Positions 1 to 8,611 of a DNA stretch of 46,962 nt are shown piece after piece. The position numbers and the translations under genes were made by a program. The DNA is taken from assembly GCA_002729315.1 (NCBI GenBank), contig PBTW01000023.1, positions 38,603 to 85,564 of the forward strand, read 5' to 3'. The DNA comes from Gammaproteobacteria bacterium (GTDB lineage: Bacteria; Pseudomonadota; Gammaproteobacteria; Pseudomonadales; Pseudohongiellaceae). Positions within the stretch are counted from its first letter, which is position 1; each line of letters opens with the position of its first letter. The notes beneath the pieces were generated by a model that was given only the letters and a program-made list of their open reading frames with translations, did not search any database and was not told the origin of the DNA.

Positions 1-1446
1 CCAGGAGAGCCGTACTCGGAAGCACCTGATAGCCGCTTCATGTGGTGGCGTGCACGTATGTTAGGGGGACGCACCAACCACTGGGGTCGGCTGGTACCGC
101 GCTTCACAGCCGCTGACTTCAAGCCGTACAGCACAGATGAAGTGGGGACCGACTGGCCGGTAGATTATGAAGAAATTGCGCCGTGGTATGACAAATGTGA
201 GGCACTAATCGGTGTATGCGGTGATAACCCCGGCCTCGATGATACACCGAGCTCTAGTGAGGGCGTTTTGTTACCACCGCCAAAACCCCGGGTGATGGAG
301 CTGCTGTTGAAGTCTGCCTGTAAGTCACTGGGCATTGCGGCAGTGCCCATGCGCCGCGCTATTTTGACTAAACCAAAAGATGCCCGCCAGGCTTGCTTCT
401 GGTCAACCCCGTGTGGTCGGGGCTGCGCAATTGGTGCGGCGTTTCAAACCACTACGTCTGTCATTCCCTGGGCAAGGCAAACTGGCAATCTCAAGATAGT
501 AACCAACGCAATGGTGAAGGAAGTAAATCTGGATGATTACGGAAAAGCGTCAGGAGTCACTTTCGTGAACCGGCTTAATCGAGAGGATGTCAGAGTCGAC
601 GCAGACCACGTCATCCTGGCTGCCAGCGCCTGCGAAACTGCACGTCTGCTGCTGAACTCCAAAAGTGAGGCCTTTCCTAACGGCCTCGCCAACAGCAGCG
701 GTCAGGTGGGTCGCAATCTCACGGACTCGCTTGGCGCGGGTGTCAGCGGTTATATTCCTGCACTGCGAGATCGTCCTAAATACAACGAAGATGGTCATAC
801 TGGGAATCACCTGTATATCCCTTGGTGGGATAGGAAAGGACAAAAAAATGGCGAGTTGAATTTCTCTCGGGGGTATCATTTTGAAGTTGGTGCTCAGTTT
901 AGTTCTCCCGGCATGGGGATCGCCGGTGCAGTTGACGGCTATGGGAAGCAGGCCAAGGATGAAATCCGTTCCAACTTTGGGACCAGCATCGGGCTTTCCC
1001 TGCGCGGTGAAATGTTGGTAAGCGATGACTGCTACTGCGAAATCGACAAGGACACCGTCGACCAGTGGGGGATTCCGGTCCTCAAATTTCACTGGAAATG
1101 GTCAGAGCAGGAACTCAATCAGGTGGCTCACGGCCTGAAATGGGGCAGGAAAATCATTGAGGCCATGGGGGGCGTGGTCAACAACCCGGACCGCACAGCC
1201 GAAGAAGCGATTGAAGCCGGCGGGCAAATCATCCATGAGGTTGGTACCACTCGCATGGGCGATAACCCATCGACGTCGGTCTGCAATAAATGGGGACAGA
1301 CCTGGGACGTAAACAATCTCTATATCATGGATGGCGGAGTGTTCGTTTCGAATCCTCACAAGAACTGTACGATTACAATACTCACTCTGGCGATGCGCAA
1401 TGCAACACGCCTGGCCGAGCAAATCAATGCATCAATGGAGCGCTGA
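1..1446 (+). CDS. GMC-family flavoprotein dehydrogenase, 5' end missing
   Basis: The frame is open from the first base, so the gene begins before the window; 481 residues remain. The N-terminal dinucleotide-binding GxGxxG segment is therefore not visible. Visible GMC hallmarks are the FAD-contacting GGRTNHWG near the start of the visible part, and at the C-terminus HEVGTTRMG followed by NPHKNCT, which hold the His pair that abstracts the substrate proton in this superfamily. The overall pattern is that of the large subunit of gluconate-2-dehydrogenase-like or sugar/alcohol dehydrogenases of the periplasmic type. The next gene, 4 bases downstream, encodes the matching small subunit, which supports a two-subunit membrane-associated oxidoreductase. 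The substrate cannot be told from the sequence; a polyol, sugar acid or alcohol is likely by family. Family is certain, specificity is not. Confidence 0.93.
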   Translation, partial: PGEPYSEAPDSRFMWWRARMLGGRTNHWGRLVPRFTAADFKPYSTDEVGTDWPVDYEEIAPWYDKCEALIGVCGDNPGLDDTPSSSEGVLLPPPKPRVMELLLKSACKSLGIAAVPMRRAILTKPKDARQACFWSTPCGRGCAIGAAFQTTTSVIPWARQTGNLKIVTNAMVKEVNLDDYGKASGVTFVNRLNREDVRVDADHVILAASACETARLLLNSKSEAFPNGLANSSGQVGRNLTDSLGAGVSGYIPALRDRPKYNEDGHTGNHLYIPWWDRKGQKNGELNFSRGYHFEVGAQFSSPGMGIAGAVDGYGKQAKDEIRSNFGTSIGLSLRGEMLVSDDCYCEIDKDTVDQWGIPVLKFHWKWSEQELNQVAHGLKWGRKIIEAMGGVVNNPDRTAEEAIEAGGQIIHEVGTTRMGDNPSTSVCNKWGQTWDVNNLYIMDGGVFVSNPHKNCTITILTLAMRNATRLAEQINASMER

Positions 1447-1450
1447 CACT

Positions 1451-2203
1451 ATGAGCAATATTTATCAAGCCAGGATGAGTCGTCGGGAAAGCATCAAACG
1501 TCTCAGTGCCATGACTGCAGTCGTAATGGTGGGAGGTGTGCCGGTTTCCTGTGACACCGCCGAATCGGGAGCGCCAAAGGCCACAGGCACCCCACTCGCG
1601 GGTCACTGGCCCGGCATCGAATTGGAGCCTATCACTGGGCCGGGCTACGGTACAGATCCGATTGTGTCTGCTCCGATTATCCCCTGGCCTCTGACCCTGA
1701 ACGAGGCACAGAAGGATCAAGTGGCGGTGCTCAGCGATCTTATTTGTCCGGCAGATGAGCAAGGCCCGTCGGCGACCGCAGTGGGTGTGCCGGATGTGAT
1801 CGACGAGTGGGTCAGCGCCCCCTATTCCGGCCAGCAGCGCGACCGAGGACAGATTGTGAACGGATTGCAATGGCTTAACGATGAGGCGCAGCTGCGCTTT
1901 GAGAGGGCCTTTGTTGCCCTCACTGAAAAACAGGCCACAGCAATTCTGGATGACATCGCCTATCGTTCCCAGTATGAAATCGGTCAGTTTGGTAAGCCCG
2001 CCCGTTTTTTCAGCCGTTTCAGACGCCTGGTGTTTGGCGCCTACTTCAGTTCGCCAGAAGGCATTCGGGACATAGGGTATATCGGCAATGTCCCGATTGC
2101 CGGCGACTATCCGGGTCCGACGGACGAAGCGATGGAACATATCAGGCAGGTTGCCTCCGACCTGGGATTGCCACCCATCACTGAGTATGTCAATCAGCTA
2201 TAA
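1451..2203 (+). CDS. Gluconate 2-dehydrogenase subunit 3-like protein, Tat-type signal
   Basis: A 250-residue protein starting at the ATG 4 bases after the GMC stop, which indicates co-translation. Residues 10-16 (SRRESIK) form a twin-arginine motif followed by a hydrophobic stretch ending at PVSC. Cys34 could be lipidated, but Pro at -3 makes a poor lipobox. The body resembles the gluconate 2-dehydrogenase subunit 3 family: small alpha-helical partners of GMC flavoproteins that are exported and carry the cofactor-loaded large subunit through Tat in known cases. It has LICPADEQGPSA and a C-terminal Tyr/Phe/Arg-rich part (FFSRFRRLVFGAYFSSPEGI) typical of the family. A longer in-frame reading begins at 1331 inside the GMC gene but lacks the signal placement expected, so the 1451 start is preferred. 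Confidence 0.85.
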   Translation: MSNIYQARMSRRESIKRLSAMTAVVMVGGVPVSCDTAESGAPKATGTPLAGHWPGIELEPITGPGYGTDPIVSAPIIPWPLTLNEAQKDQVAVLSDLICPADEQGPSATAVGVPDVIDEWVSAPYSGQQRDRGQIVNGLQWLNDEAQLRFERAFVALTEKQATAILDDIAYRSQYEIGQFGKPARFFSRFRRLVFGAYFSSPEGIRDIGYIGNVPIAGDYPGPTDEAMEHIRQVASDLGLPPITEYVNQL

Positions 2204-2288
2204 GCAACAAGCAGCCGTTGGGCTTGTCATCTGACATCAAAAAAACGGATCGAGCAGAGGCTCAAGCCCAGGATCTATGTGCGGTGAA

Positions 2289-2319
2289 AAGCCCCGGTGA
2301 AATCCTTCAGCCGGGGCTT
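2289..2319 (-). terminator. Rho-independent terminator of the EF-G gene
   Basis: Perfect 9-bp stem (AAGCCCCGG and CCGGGGCTT) with a 13-base loop. It lies 26 bases past the EF-G stop. On the minus strand the stem is followed by TTTTC; on the plus strand there is no T run, so it mainly serves the minus-strand gene, although it lies between convergent genes. Confidence 0.65.
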
Positions 2320-2345
2320 ATGTATCAGGACAGCGATAGAGGTTT

Positions 2346-4445
2346 CTAACCTTTCGCCTTGGCTTTGGCTTCCTGTCTTTCCTTCTCGGCTTCCACCACG
2401 GCGTCGGCAACGGACTGTGGGCAAGGCAGATAGTGGGAGAACTCCATAGAGAATTGGCCACGGCCGGAGGTCATGGTCCGCAGACTGCCAATGTATCCAA
2501 ACATCTCAGCCAGAGGCACTTCGGCTTTGATTCGCACACCGGTCGGGCCGGCCATCTGGTCTTTGATCATGCCGCGTCGGCGGTTTAAATCTCCGATGAC
2601 GTCACCCACGTGATCTTCCGGAGTGAAGACGTCAACTTTCATGATTGGCTCTATCAACTCAGGGGCCGCTTTGGGCATGGACTGGCGATAGGCCCCGCGC
2701 GCTGCAAGTTCGAAGGCCACCGCCGATGAGTCGACCGCATGGAAGCCGCCGTCAAACAATTCAATCTCAATGTCAAGCACTGGGAATCCAGCTATAGGGC
2801 CTTCCTCCATCATGCCCTGGAAGCCCTTTTCAATTGCCGGAAAGAATTCCTTTGGGACGTTACCACCGACCACGGTCGAACTGAATGAGTAACCGCTGCC
2901 GGGATCGCCCGGCTTGATGCGATAGTCGATCTTACCAAATTGTCCCGAACCGCCAGACTGCTTCTTGTGCGTGTAGCTGTCTTCGATCATTTGGGTGATG
3001 GTTTCGCGATAGGCGACCTGAGGCGCCCCAACCTCCAGCTCCACGCCATAGGTTCGCTTGAGGATGTCGACTTTGATGTCTAGATGCAGCTCGCCCATGC
3101 CTTTAAGGATGGTTTCGCCCGAGTCTTCGTCGGTCTCTACCTGAAAAGAAGGATCCTCAGCGACCATCTTTCCGATGGCTATGCTCATCTTTTCGACGCT
3201 GCTCTTATCCCTCGGCGCCACTGCAATTGAAATCACCGGATCTGGGAAGATCATCGGCTCCAGCGTGCATTCATTGTTGGGTTCACACAGAGTGTGGCCT
3301 GTTTGCACATTCTTCATGCCGACAATGGCAAAGATATCTCCAGCCTGAGCACCGTCGATCTCGTTGCGATCATCAGCATGCATTTCAACCATGCGCCCGA
3401 CGCGTTCGGTTTTACCGGTAAAGGCGTTAAGTATCGTGTCGCCTTTGTTGATCTTGCCTGAGTACACCCTGACGAATGTCAGCGCGCCAAAGCGATCATC
3501 CATAATCTTGAAAGCCAGTGCACGGAACGGCTCGTCAGCATCCACCTTAGCTACTTCACCATTGGGCTCGCCCTGCTCATCAGTGAGCGGCTGAGGATCT
3601 ACTTCAGTCGGGTTAGGCAGGAAATCCACTACCGCATCTAGCACTAACTGAATGCCCTTGTCCTTGAACGCAGAGCCGCAGTAGGTCGGGAAAAAGTCCA
3701 GAGCGATCGTGCCCTTGCGAATGCAGCGCTTGATGTCGCCGATCGAGGGTTCTTCCCCTTCGAGATAGGCTTCCATTAGGTCGTCATCTTGCTCTACTGC
3801 GGTTTCAATCAGTTTTTCCCGCCACTCTTCGACCAGTTCCACCATGTTTTCAGGCACGTCCTGGAGTTCGAATTTCTCGGGATTGCCCGGGTCTGGCCAG
3901 ATGTGAGCTTTGCGGCTGAGAAGATCAACCACACCAATGAAGTCGTCCTCAATGCCAATCGGTAGCACCATCACCAGCGGATTTGCCCCCAGAATATCTT
4001 CCACCTGACCAACAACGCGCAGGAAGTCAGCGCCAACGCGGTCCAGCTTGTTGACGAAGATGATACGGGAGACTTCCGAGTCGTTGGCGTAGCGCCAGTT
4101 CGTCTCGGACTGCGGTTCCACGCCGCCCGAGCCGCAAAAGACTCCGACTCCGCCGTCCAAAACCTTTAGGGAACGGTAGACCTCAACGGTGAAGTCGACA
4201 TGCCCTGGAGTGTCGATGATATTGAGACGATGATCGTTCCAGAAACAGGTGGTAGCGGCTGACTGAATAGTGATTCCGCGTTCTTTTTCCTGATCCATGA
4301 AATCCGTAGTGGATTCGCCGTCATGAACCTCACCTGTTTTATGGATTTTACCAGTCAGTTTGAGAATGCGCTCCGTAGTTGTGGTCTTGCCGGCATCTAC
4401 GTGTGCGAAGATACCTATATTTCTGTAGAGTGATAAATCAGTCAT
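2346..4445 (-). CDS. fusA: Translation elongation factor G, second gammaproteobacterial type
   Basis: A 699-residue GTPase for ribosomal translocation or ribosome recycling in the cytosol. The start is set by the family N-terminus MTDLSLYRN; the in-frame ATG 48 bases upstream would add an unrelated tail. G1 is AHVDAGKT (14-21), the switch I region contains RGITI (56-60), G3 is DTPGHVD (78-84) and G4 is NKLD (132-135). Domains II to V follow, with the domain IV/V features GSGQFGK and RRGMI. The sequence matches my memory of the stand-alone EF-G2 of Vibrio and Pseudomonas, which lies outside the str operon. Here too there is no rpsL, rpsG or tuf beside it, so the organism probably has another fusA elsewhere. 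A possible minus-strand -10 box (TACAAT) lies at 4492-4497, with no good -35. Confidence 0.96.
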   Translation of the reverse strand: MTDLSLYRNIGIFAHVDAGKTTTTERILKLTGKIHKTGEVHDGESTTDFMDQEKERGITIQSAATTCFWNDHRLNIIDTPGHVDFTVEVYRSLKVLDGGVGVFCGSGGVEPQSETNWRYANDSEVSRIIFVNKLDRVGADFLRVVGQVEDILGANPLVMVLPIGIEDDFIGVVDLLSRKAHIWPDPGNPEKFELQDVPENMVELVEEWREKLIETAVEQDDDLMEAYLEGEEPSIGDIKRCIRKGTIALDFFPTYCGSAFKDKGIQLVLDAVVDFLPNPTEVDPQPLTDEQGEPNGEVAKVDADEPFRALAFKIMDDRFGALTFVRVYSGKINKGDTILNAFTGKTERVGRMVEMHADDRNEIDGAQAGDIFAIVGMKNVQTGHTLCEPNNECTLEPMIFPDPVISIAVAPRDKSSVEKMSIAIGKMVAEDPSFQVETDEDSGETILKGMGELHLDIKVDILKRTYGVELEVGAPQVAYRETITQMIEDSYTHKKQSGGSGQFGKIDYRIKPGDPGSGYSFSSTVVGGNVPKEFFPAIEKGFQGMMEEGPIAGFPVLDIEIELFDGGFHAVDSSAVAFELAARGAYRQSMPKAAPELIEPIMKVDVFTPEDHVGDVIGDLNRRRGMIKDQMAGPTGVRIKAEVPLAEMFGYIGSLRTMTSGRGQFSMEFSHYLPCPQSVADAVVEAEKERQEAKAKAKG

Positions 4446-5044
4446 TTTGCTGCTCAAGGTGTAATGGTCAGGGTGCGTAAAAACGGGCCGCATTGTACAG
4501 GATTTCCATTGGAAGCGAGAGCGTATTGTGCCGAAAGCGGCGAGAAAGCGATTAAAAAGGCAGAAAACTGCTTTGAAAAAGTCAGGATTCGTGGAATATG
4601 GGCGGTATTTGCCCCAAGAAATGAGCCGCCGTAGTCACTTTGCTATCGTTTTCTCCCTCCGATGGGGCTCTTCGGCATTGCATCTAGCTGTCATTAGCCC
4701 AGACTCTCCAAACAACTCGCGTCTGTCGTCTGCCCAGATCGTGGGGTCCGTTCGGACAACTCACCGCCATGCGCCGGTAACTGTTCTGAAGCATGCTTAT
4801 ACTCCCTAAACTTGCCTGCTCCACTCGCTGATATTCCCGCCCTAAAAAGGTGCTGTAAATCGCTCGACCTGAGGAAGGTGAGGCGTTATCGTTTCCGGGC
4901 GTTTACATGTGCATGAGCTGCAATCGCGAAAACGGTTATCAGTTCGCCGCCGGGATTGGCGCTTGGCTTGCCAGTCTTCAGGCTTTGATGGCCGAAAGTC
5001 GATTGCGTTCAACCGGCATTGGATTGGCTTTATGGGAAAAACAG
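4446..5044. other. Divergent intergenic region between EF-G and purT
   Basis: About 600 bases. The left end carries the leader and possible -10 (minus strand, TACAAT at 4492-4497) of the EF-G gene. I see no supported gene: the open frame at 4528-4809 has an Arg/Lys-rich start, then low-quality composition and no good ribosome site. No clear riboswitch or terminator was seen. The frame of purT is open upstream to 4907, but the extra residues do not match the family. Confidence 0.6.
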
Positions 5045-6226
5045 ATGACATCACTCGGTACAAAATTTTCGCCAACAGCAACCAAGGTGCTGATGCTTGG
5101 CTCAGGTGAGCTTGGCAAAGAAGTAGTTATTGAGCTGCAGCGGCTTGGAGTCGAAGTTATCGCCTGCGACCGCTACGCCAATGCGCCCGCGATGCAGGTT
5201 GCTGACCGCAGTCATAGTTTCTCCATGCTCGATAGCAGCGAAATGCGGCGGGTAATCGAACAGGAACAGCCGGATTTGATTGTGCCGGAAATTGAGGCGA
5301 TTGCCACGGACACGCTGCTGGAACTGGAACGGGAAGGGTTTCATGTCATCCCTACGGCAAAGGCTGCCCGGCTGACCATGAACCGGGAGGGTATTCGCCG
5401 TCTAGCGGCAGAGGAGTTAGGTCTTGCCACGTCCCCCTATCACTTTGCCGAGACCCGGGAAGAATTCCTGAAAGCCGTGGCGAAAGTGGGCATTCCCTGC
5501 GTTGTCAAGCCGATTATGAGCTCCTCAGGTAAGGGGCAGAGCATGATCAAAAACGAAGCTGACATAGACTCGAGCTGGGAGTACGCACAATCAGGCGGTC
5601 GGGCAGGTGCCGGCAAGGTCATTGTCGAGGGCTTTGTTGACTTTGATTATGAGATTACGTTACTGACCATCCGCCATGAGGGCGGCGTGAGTTACTGTGA
5701 GCCAATAGGGCACCGACAGGAAGACGGCGACTATCGGGAATCTTGGCAGCCACAGCGAATGTCAGAGGCGGCGCTGGCCGAATCGAAATTGATCGCAAAA
5801 ACGGTGACAGAAGCGCTTGGCGGCAGAGGTCTATTTGGTGTTGAGCTTTTTATCAAAGGCGACGCCGTGTTTTTCAGTGAGGTGTCGCCACGACCCCATG
5901 ACACTGGCATGGTCACGCTGATTTCTCAAGATCTGTCCGAGTTCGCGCTACATGCCCGGGCAATTCTCGGTCTGCCAGTTCCCAACATTACGTTTCACGG
6001 GCCGTCAGCTTCCGCAGTGGTGCTGGTGGAGGGAAATTCCAGTCAGGCCGTCTTTGGTAATCTGCAGCAGGCGTTCGCGCAGACTGATACCACTCTGCGT
6101 TTTTTTGGCAAACCCGAAGTTGCAGGCAAGCGTCGTATGGGGGTAGCTCTGGCCCGCGCCGACAACGTTGAAGAGGCTAAGAGTAAGGCCATTCAGGCTG
6201 CGAGCTTCGTTGAAGTGACTCTGTAA
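5045..6226 (+). CDS. purT: Formate-dependent phosphoribosylglycinamide formyltransferase
   Basis: 393 residues, against 392 in Escherichia coli. It makes formyl-GAR from GAR, formate and ATP in the third step of purine synthesis, in place of the folate-dependent PurN. An ATP-grasp enzyme: N-terminal pre-ATP-grasp domain with GSGELGKEV (about 19-27), then [16 protein letters not shown], the ATP lysine region [26 protein letters not shown], and the metal and substrate segment [18 protein letters not shown], all characteristic of PurT. The start at 5045 is chosen because [15 protein letters not shown] aligns with the family N-terminus; the frame is open further upstream. Monocistronic: the next gene is convergent. 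A PurR-like operator was looked for upstream and no convincing one found. Confidence 0.97.
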   Translation: MTSLGTKFSPTATKVLMLGSGELGKEVVIELQRLGVEVIACDRYANAPAMQVADRSHSFSMLDSSEMRRVIEQEQPDLIVPEIEAIATDTLLELEREGFHVIPTAKAARLTMNREGIRRLAAEELGLATSPYHFAETREEFLKAVAKVGIPCVVKPIMSSSGKGQSMIKNEADIDSSWEYAQSGGRAGAGKVIVEGFVDFDYEITLLTIRHEGGVSYCEPIGHRQEDGDYRESWQPQRMSEAALAESKLIAKTVTEALGGRGLFGVELFIKGDAVFFSEVSPRPHDTGMVTLISQDLSEFALHARAILGLPVPNITFHGPSASAVVLVEGNSSQAVFGNLQQAFAQTDTTLRFFGKPEVAGKRRMGVALARADNVEEAKSKAIQAASFVEVTL

Positions 6227-6253
6227 TCTGCAGAGGCATCTGAAGAGATCAGG

Positions 6254-7441
6254 CTAGCCGGACTGGTGCGCAATGCCGTCTTCAATCAGTGAATCCTGTT
6301 CCTGCTCGCTGAACCCGAGAGAAGCAAGGATTTCGCGGCTGTGTTCTCCCAGCCTAGGGGCTCGCAGCCGGATGGCGCTTTCGGTTTGGCTGAACCGGGC
6401 TGCCGGTCTAGCCTGACGTACTTCGCCGAAGCCCGTCACCCGCTCGTGCACGATCGCCTGGCTTTCCCTGATCTGCGGATGATCAAGTAACTCCGCCCGG
6501 TCGAGCAACGGGGCGCAGGGGACGTCGGCAGCATCCAGCTTTGCTAGGAGCGTGTCGGTCGTCCACTTTTGCACTTCTGCGCCGACTACCTGCCGACGCA
6601 GATCCGAATTTTTCCTCCTCGCCAGAGCCGAGCAGAAGCGCTCATCTTCAATCAGATCTTCCCGCCCGAGCGCTTCACAGATGCCTTTCCATTCCTTGTC
6701 GGAAATCACGCTGATGGTGATGTGACCGTCGGAGGTTTCGTAAATAAGATCAATCGAAGAGAAGGTTTTGCGAATGTCGACCTGCTGATCCGCGAATACC
6801 AGGCCACTCATGCCTTCAGGCCACAGAAACGCGACTGTGGCTTCCAGCATTGACAGCCTGATGTGCTGTCCCTCTCCGGAACGCTCCCGATGAAACAGCG
6901 CGGAGGAGATAGCCTGCGCGGCCGTGAGGGCGGACACCTTGTCGGCGAGGATGATGCGAAACATGCTGGGGCGTCCCGTTTTTCGATCCGCCTGAATATC
7001 GGTCGCACCGGAGAGTCCCTGAATGATCGGATCGTAAACCCGCTTGTGGGAATAGGGACCGCTTTCCCCGAATCCACTGATGGACATAAAAATGATACCC
7101 GGATTGATCTTGCGCACGGCTTCCTCACTGAACCCCATGCGTTCTATCGCGCCTGGACGGAAGTTTTGCAGCAGCACGTCTGCTTCTTTGATAAGACGCC
7201 AGAGTACCTGTTTACCCCGACTCGACTTCAGATCAAGTGCCAGGGATTTTTTGTTGCGATTGCAGGAGTAGAACGTGGACGGCAGGCCATTGTGAGGCTC
7301 ACCGAGGTGGCGAAGCTGTTCGCCGGCCAGTGGCTCCACTTTGACTACTTCTGCTCCCTGGTCTCCTAGTATCATAGCGGCTACTGGTCCGGAAACCATG
7401 CTGGTGATGTCGATGACTTTGATTCCATTTAGTGGGCCCAT
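6254..7441 (-). CDS. CaiB/BaiF family III CoA-transferase (active-site Asp kept)
   Basis: 395 residues, normal length for family III CoA-transferases, which move CoA between acyl-CoA and a free acid. The N-terminal Rossmann half starts LNGIKVIDITSMVSGPVAA. LLQNFRPGAIERMGF and SGFGESGPY are family signatures. The catalytic Asp that forms the acyl anhydride is D137 in YDPIIQGLSG. The gene follows the GST gene with an 18-base gap and has a GGAG ribosome site, so the two form an operon. Such pairs are common in catabolic loci for aromatic, terpenoid or branched-chain acids, but the substrate cannot be read from the sequence. Racemase or lyase members (AMACR-like) share the fold, so transferase activity is the likeliest rather than proven. 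Confidence 0.92.
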   Translation of the reverse strand: MGPLNGIKVIDITSMVSGPVAAMILGDQGAEVVKVEPLAGEQLRHLGEPHNGLPSTFYSCNRNKKSLALDLKSSRGKQVLWRLIKEADVLLQNFRPGAIERMGFSEEAVRKINPGIIFMSISGFGESGPYSHKRVYDPIIQGLSGATDIQADRKTGRPSMFRIILADKVSALTAAQAISSALFHRERSGEGQHIRLSMLEATVAFLWPEGMSGLVFADQQVDIRKTFSSIDLIYETSDGHITISVISDKEWKGICEALGREDLIEDERFCSALARRKNSDLRRQVVGAEVQKWTTDTLLAKLDAADVPCAPLLDRAELLDHPQIRESQAIVHERVTGFGEVRQARPAARFSQTESAIRLRAPRLGEHSREILASLGFSEQEQDSLIEDGIAHQSG

Positions 7442-7459
7442 TGTAACTCCGTTTGCTTG

Positions 7460-8107
7460 CTACTGGCGCGGCTTGTTGGCTTCAGCCGCACGCAGGTAGG
7501 CTGGTCTCAGGGTGATTCGGCTGCGATAGACCTGCAGAGATTTTGCCAAAGGCAGCTCGTAGTTCAGAACCCAGTTAAGGCAGGTGGTTAAAAATAGGTC
7601 GGACAGCGAGAATTTGTCCCGGAGCAAAAATTCCCGGTCCTCTAGCGCCGTTTCGACGACTTCTAGCATACGCAGCACATACTCGCGGGCGGAGGCCATC
7701 GCTGCAGGCGCTTCGCCGTAGATATTGCTGAGCGCGCCATGGCGGCGCATGACGTAAAGACTGGTTTCATCGAGTTCGCCATAAATGAAACTTAGCCACT
7801 CATCTTCTTTGGCTGCTTCCTCAATTGATTCGGGGGCGCTGAGCCCGGGAGCGTTGCCAAACCGGGCTACAAGATAACGACATATCGCAACAGTTTCGGA
7901 AAGTTTGACCGTTCCGACTTCGCAAAACGGGATCTTCTGTTTCGGATTTAGGGAGGTGTAATCTTTTGTTTTAGTCTCTCCCGTGCGGGGGCCGATCGGC
8001 TCAAGCCGGTACTCTAGGCCGAGCTCTTCAGCGACCCAGATAGGCCGCAGGGTGCGCGCCGTGCCGGCGCCCCAGAGTATGAGCTGGATGTGGTCAGGGT
8101 TTCCCAT
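7460..8107 (-). CDS. Glutathione S-transferase family protein
   Basis: 215 residues from the ATG at 8107; a TTG at 8128 would add seven residues. The N-terminal thioredoxin-like domain starts with IQLILWGAGTARTLRPIWVAEELGLEY, followed by NPKQKIPFCEVG (the cis-Pro turn) and LSETVAICRYL (the SE glutathione-binding pair). The C-terminal helical domain carries SLSDLFLTTCL in place of the usual ADIxL N-capping motif. The usual catalytic Ser/Tyr/Cys site falls around the GAGTART segment, so Ser or Thr type chemistry is possible. First gene of a two-gene operon with the CoA-transferase downstream, which suggests a role in glutathione-dependent isomerisation or detoxification in the same catabolic route. 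That link is inferred from position only. Confidence 0.9.
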   Translation of the reverse strand: MGNPDHIQLILWGAGTARTLRPIWVAEELGLEYRLEPIGPRTGETKTKDYTSLNPKQKIPFCEVGTVKLSETVAICRYLVARFGNAPGLSAPESIEEAAKEDEWLSFIYGELDETSLYVMRRHGALSNIYGEAPAAMASAREYVLRMLEVVETALEDREFLLRDKFSLSDLFLTTCLNWVLNYELPLAKSLQVYRSRITLRPAYLRAAEANKPRQ

Positions 8108-8611
8108 GTGGAGCAGTGTAATACACAAGTGCCGATTGTGGAGAATTTACTACGCAACGATATCAGCATCTGTGGAATCAAACTGGTTTGTTTCGTGAGC
8201 CGCAAAGCTACACGCGCAGCGCAAAACGCGGTAATCTCTCCCGACGATCAGAGGCAGGGGCAAAACGGTCTGTCCGGGCACAATATCGCTGAGGTGCAGA
8301 CGTGCTTTCTTGAATACAACATCCGGGTTGGCAGGCCATTTCTGTCCTTCCGAAACTGGATGCGGTCAAGCATGGCTAAGCCGGATAAAATGCGCTATTC
8401 ACGCAGATTAGTAAGAAGATGTTCAGTACGAAAATCGTCTCAGAAATGCGTCGGATTAATGCGACAAAACGCGTTACACCCTTCTGCAGAGATAACCGAG
8501 AGGCCCCCCGGAAGATAAGCTATTCGAACCTAATTATTTCATGGGCGTGGATATTCGCTTAGCGATCCGTCTGCGTTCCAAATTCCTCAAAAGAAAAGCT
8601 GGAGGTCTGCC
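8108..8611. other. Intergenic region upstream of the M14 peptidase and GST operon
   Basis: About 500 bases between divergent genes. A frame at 8090-8518 is open for 142 codons but shows no domain, no consistent composition and no ribosome site, so I do not call it. The right end has a good ribosome site (GGAGG, about 8 bases before the peptidase ATG). No recognisable RNA, repeat or terminator. Confidence 0.55.

Noticed and set aside
550-1092. Long minus-strand frame inside the GMC gene
   Set aside because: It is the antisense shadow of a well-supported gene.
4528-4809. Plus-strand open frame of 93 codons next to the EF-G start
   Set aside because: Arg/Lys-rich start, no ribosome site, no family pattern, and it overlaps the likely EF-G promoter.
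4880-4960. Possible PurR operator before purT (GCGAAAACGGTTAT)
   Set aside because: It matches the ACGCAAACGTTTTCGT consensus only in part and lacks the dyad symmetry.
8090-8518. Plus-strand open frame of 142 codons before the M14 peptidase
   Set aside because: It overlaps the GST gene start on the other strand, has uneven composition and no recognisable domain or ribosome site.
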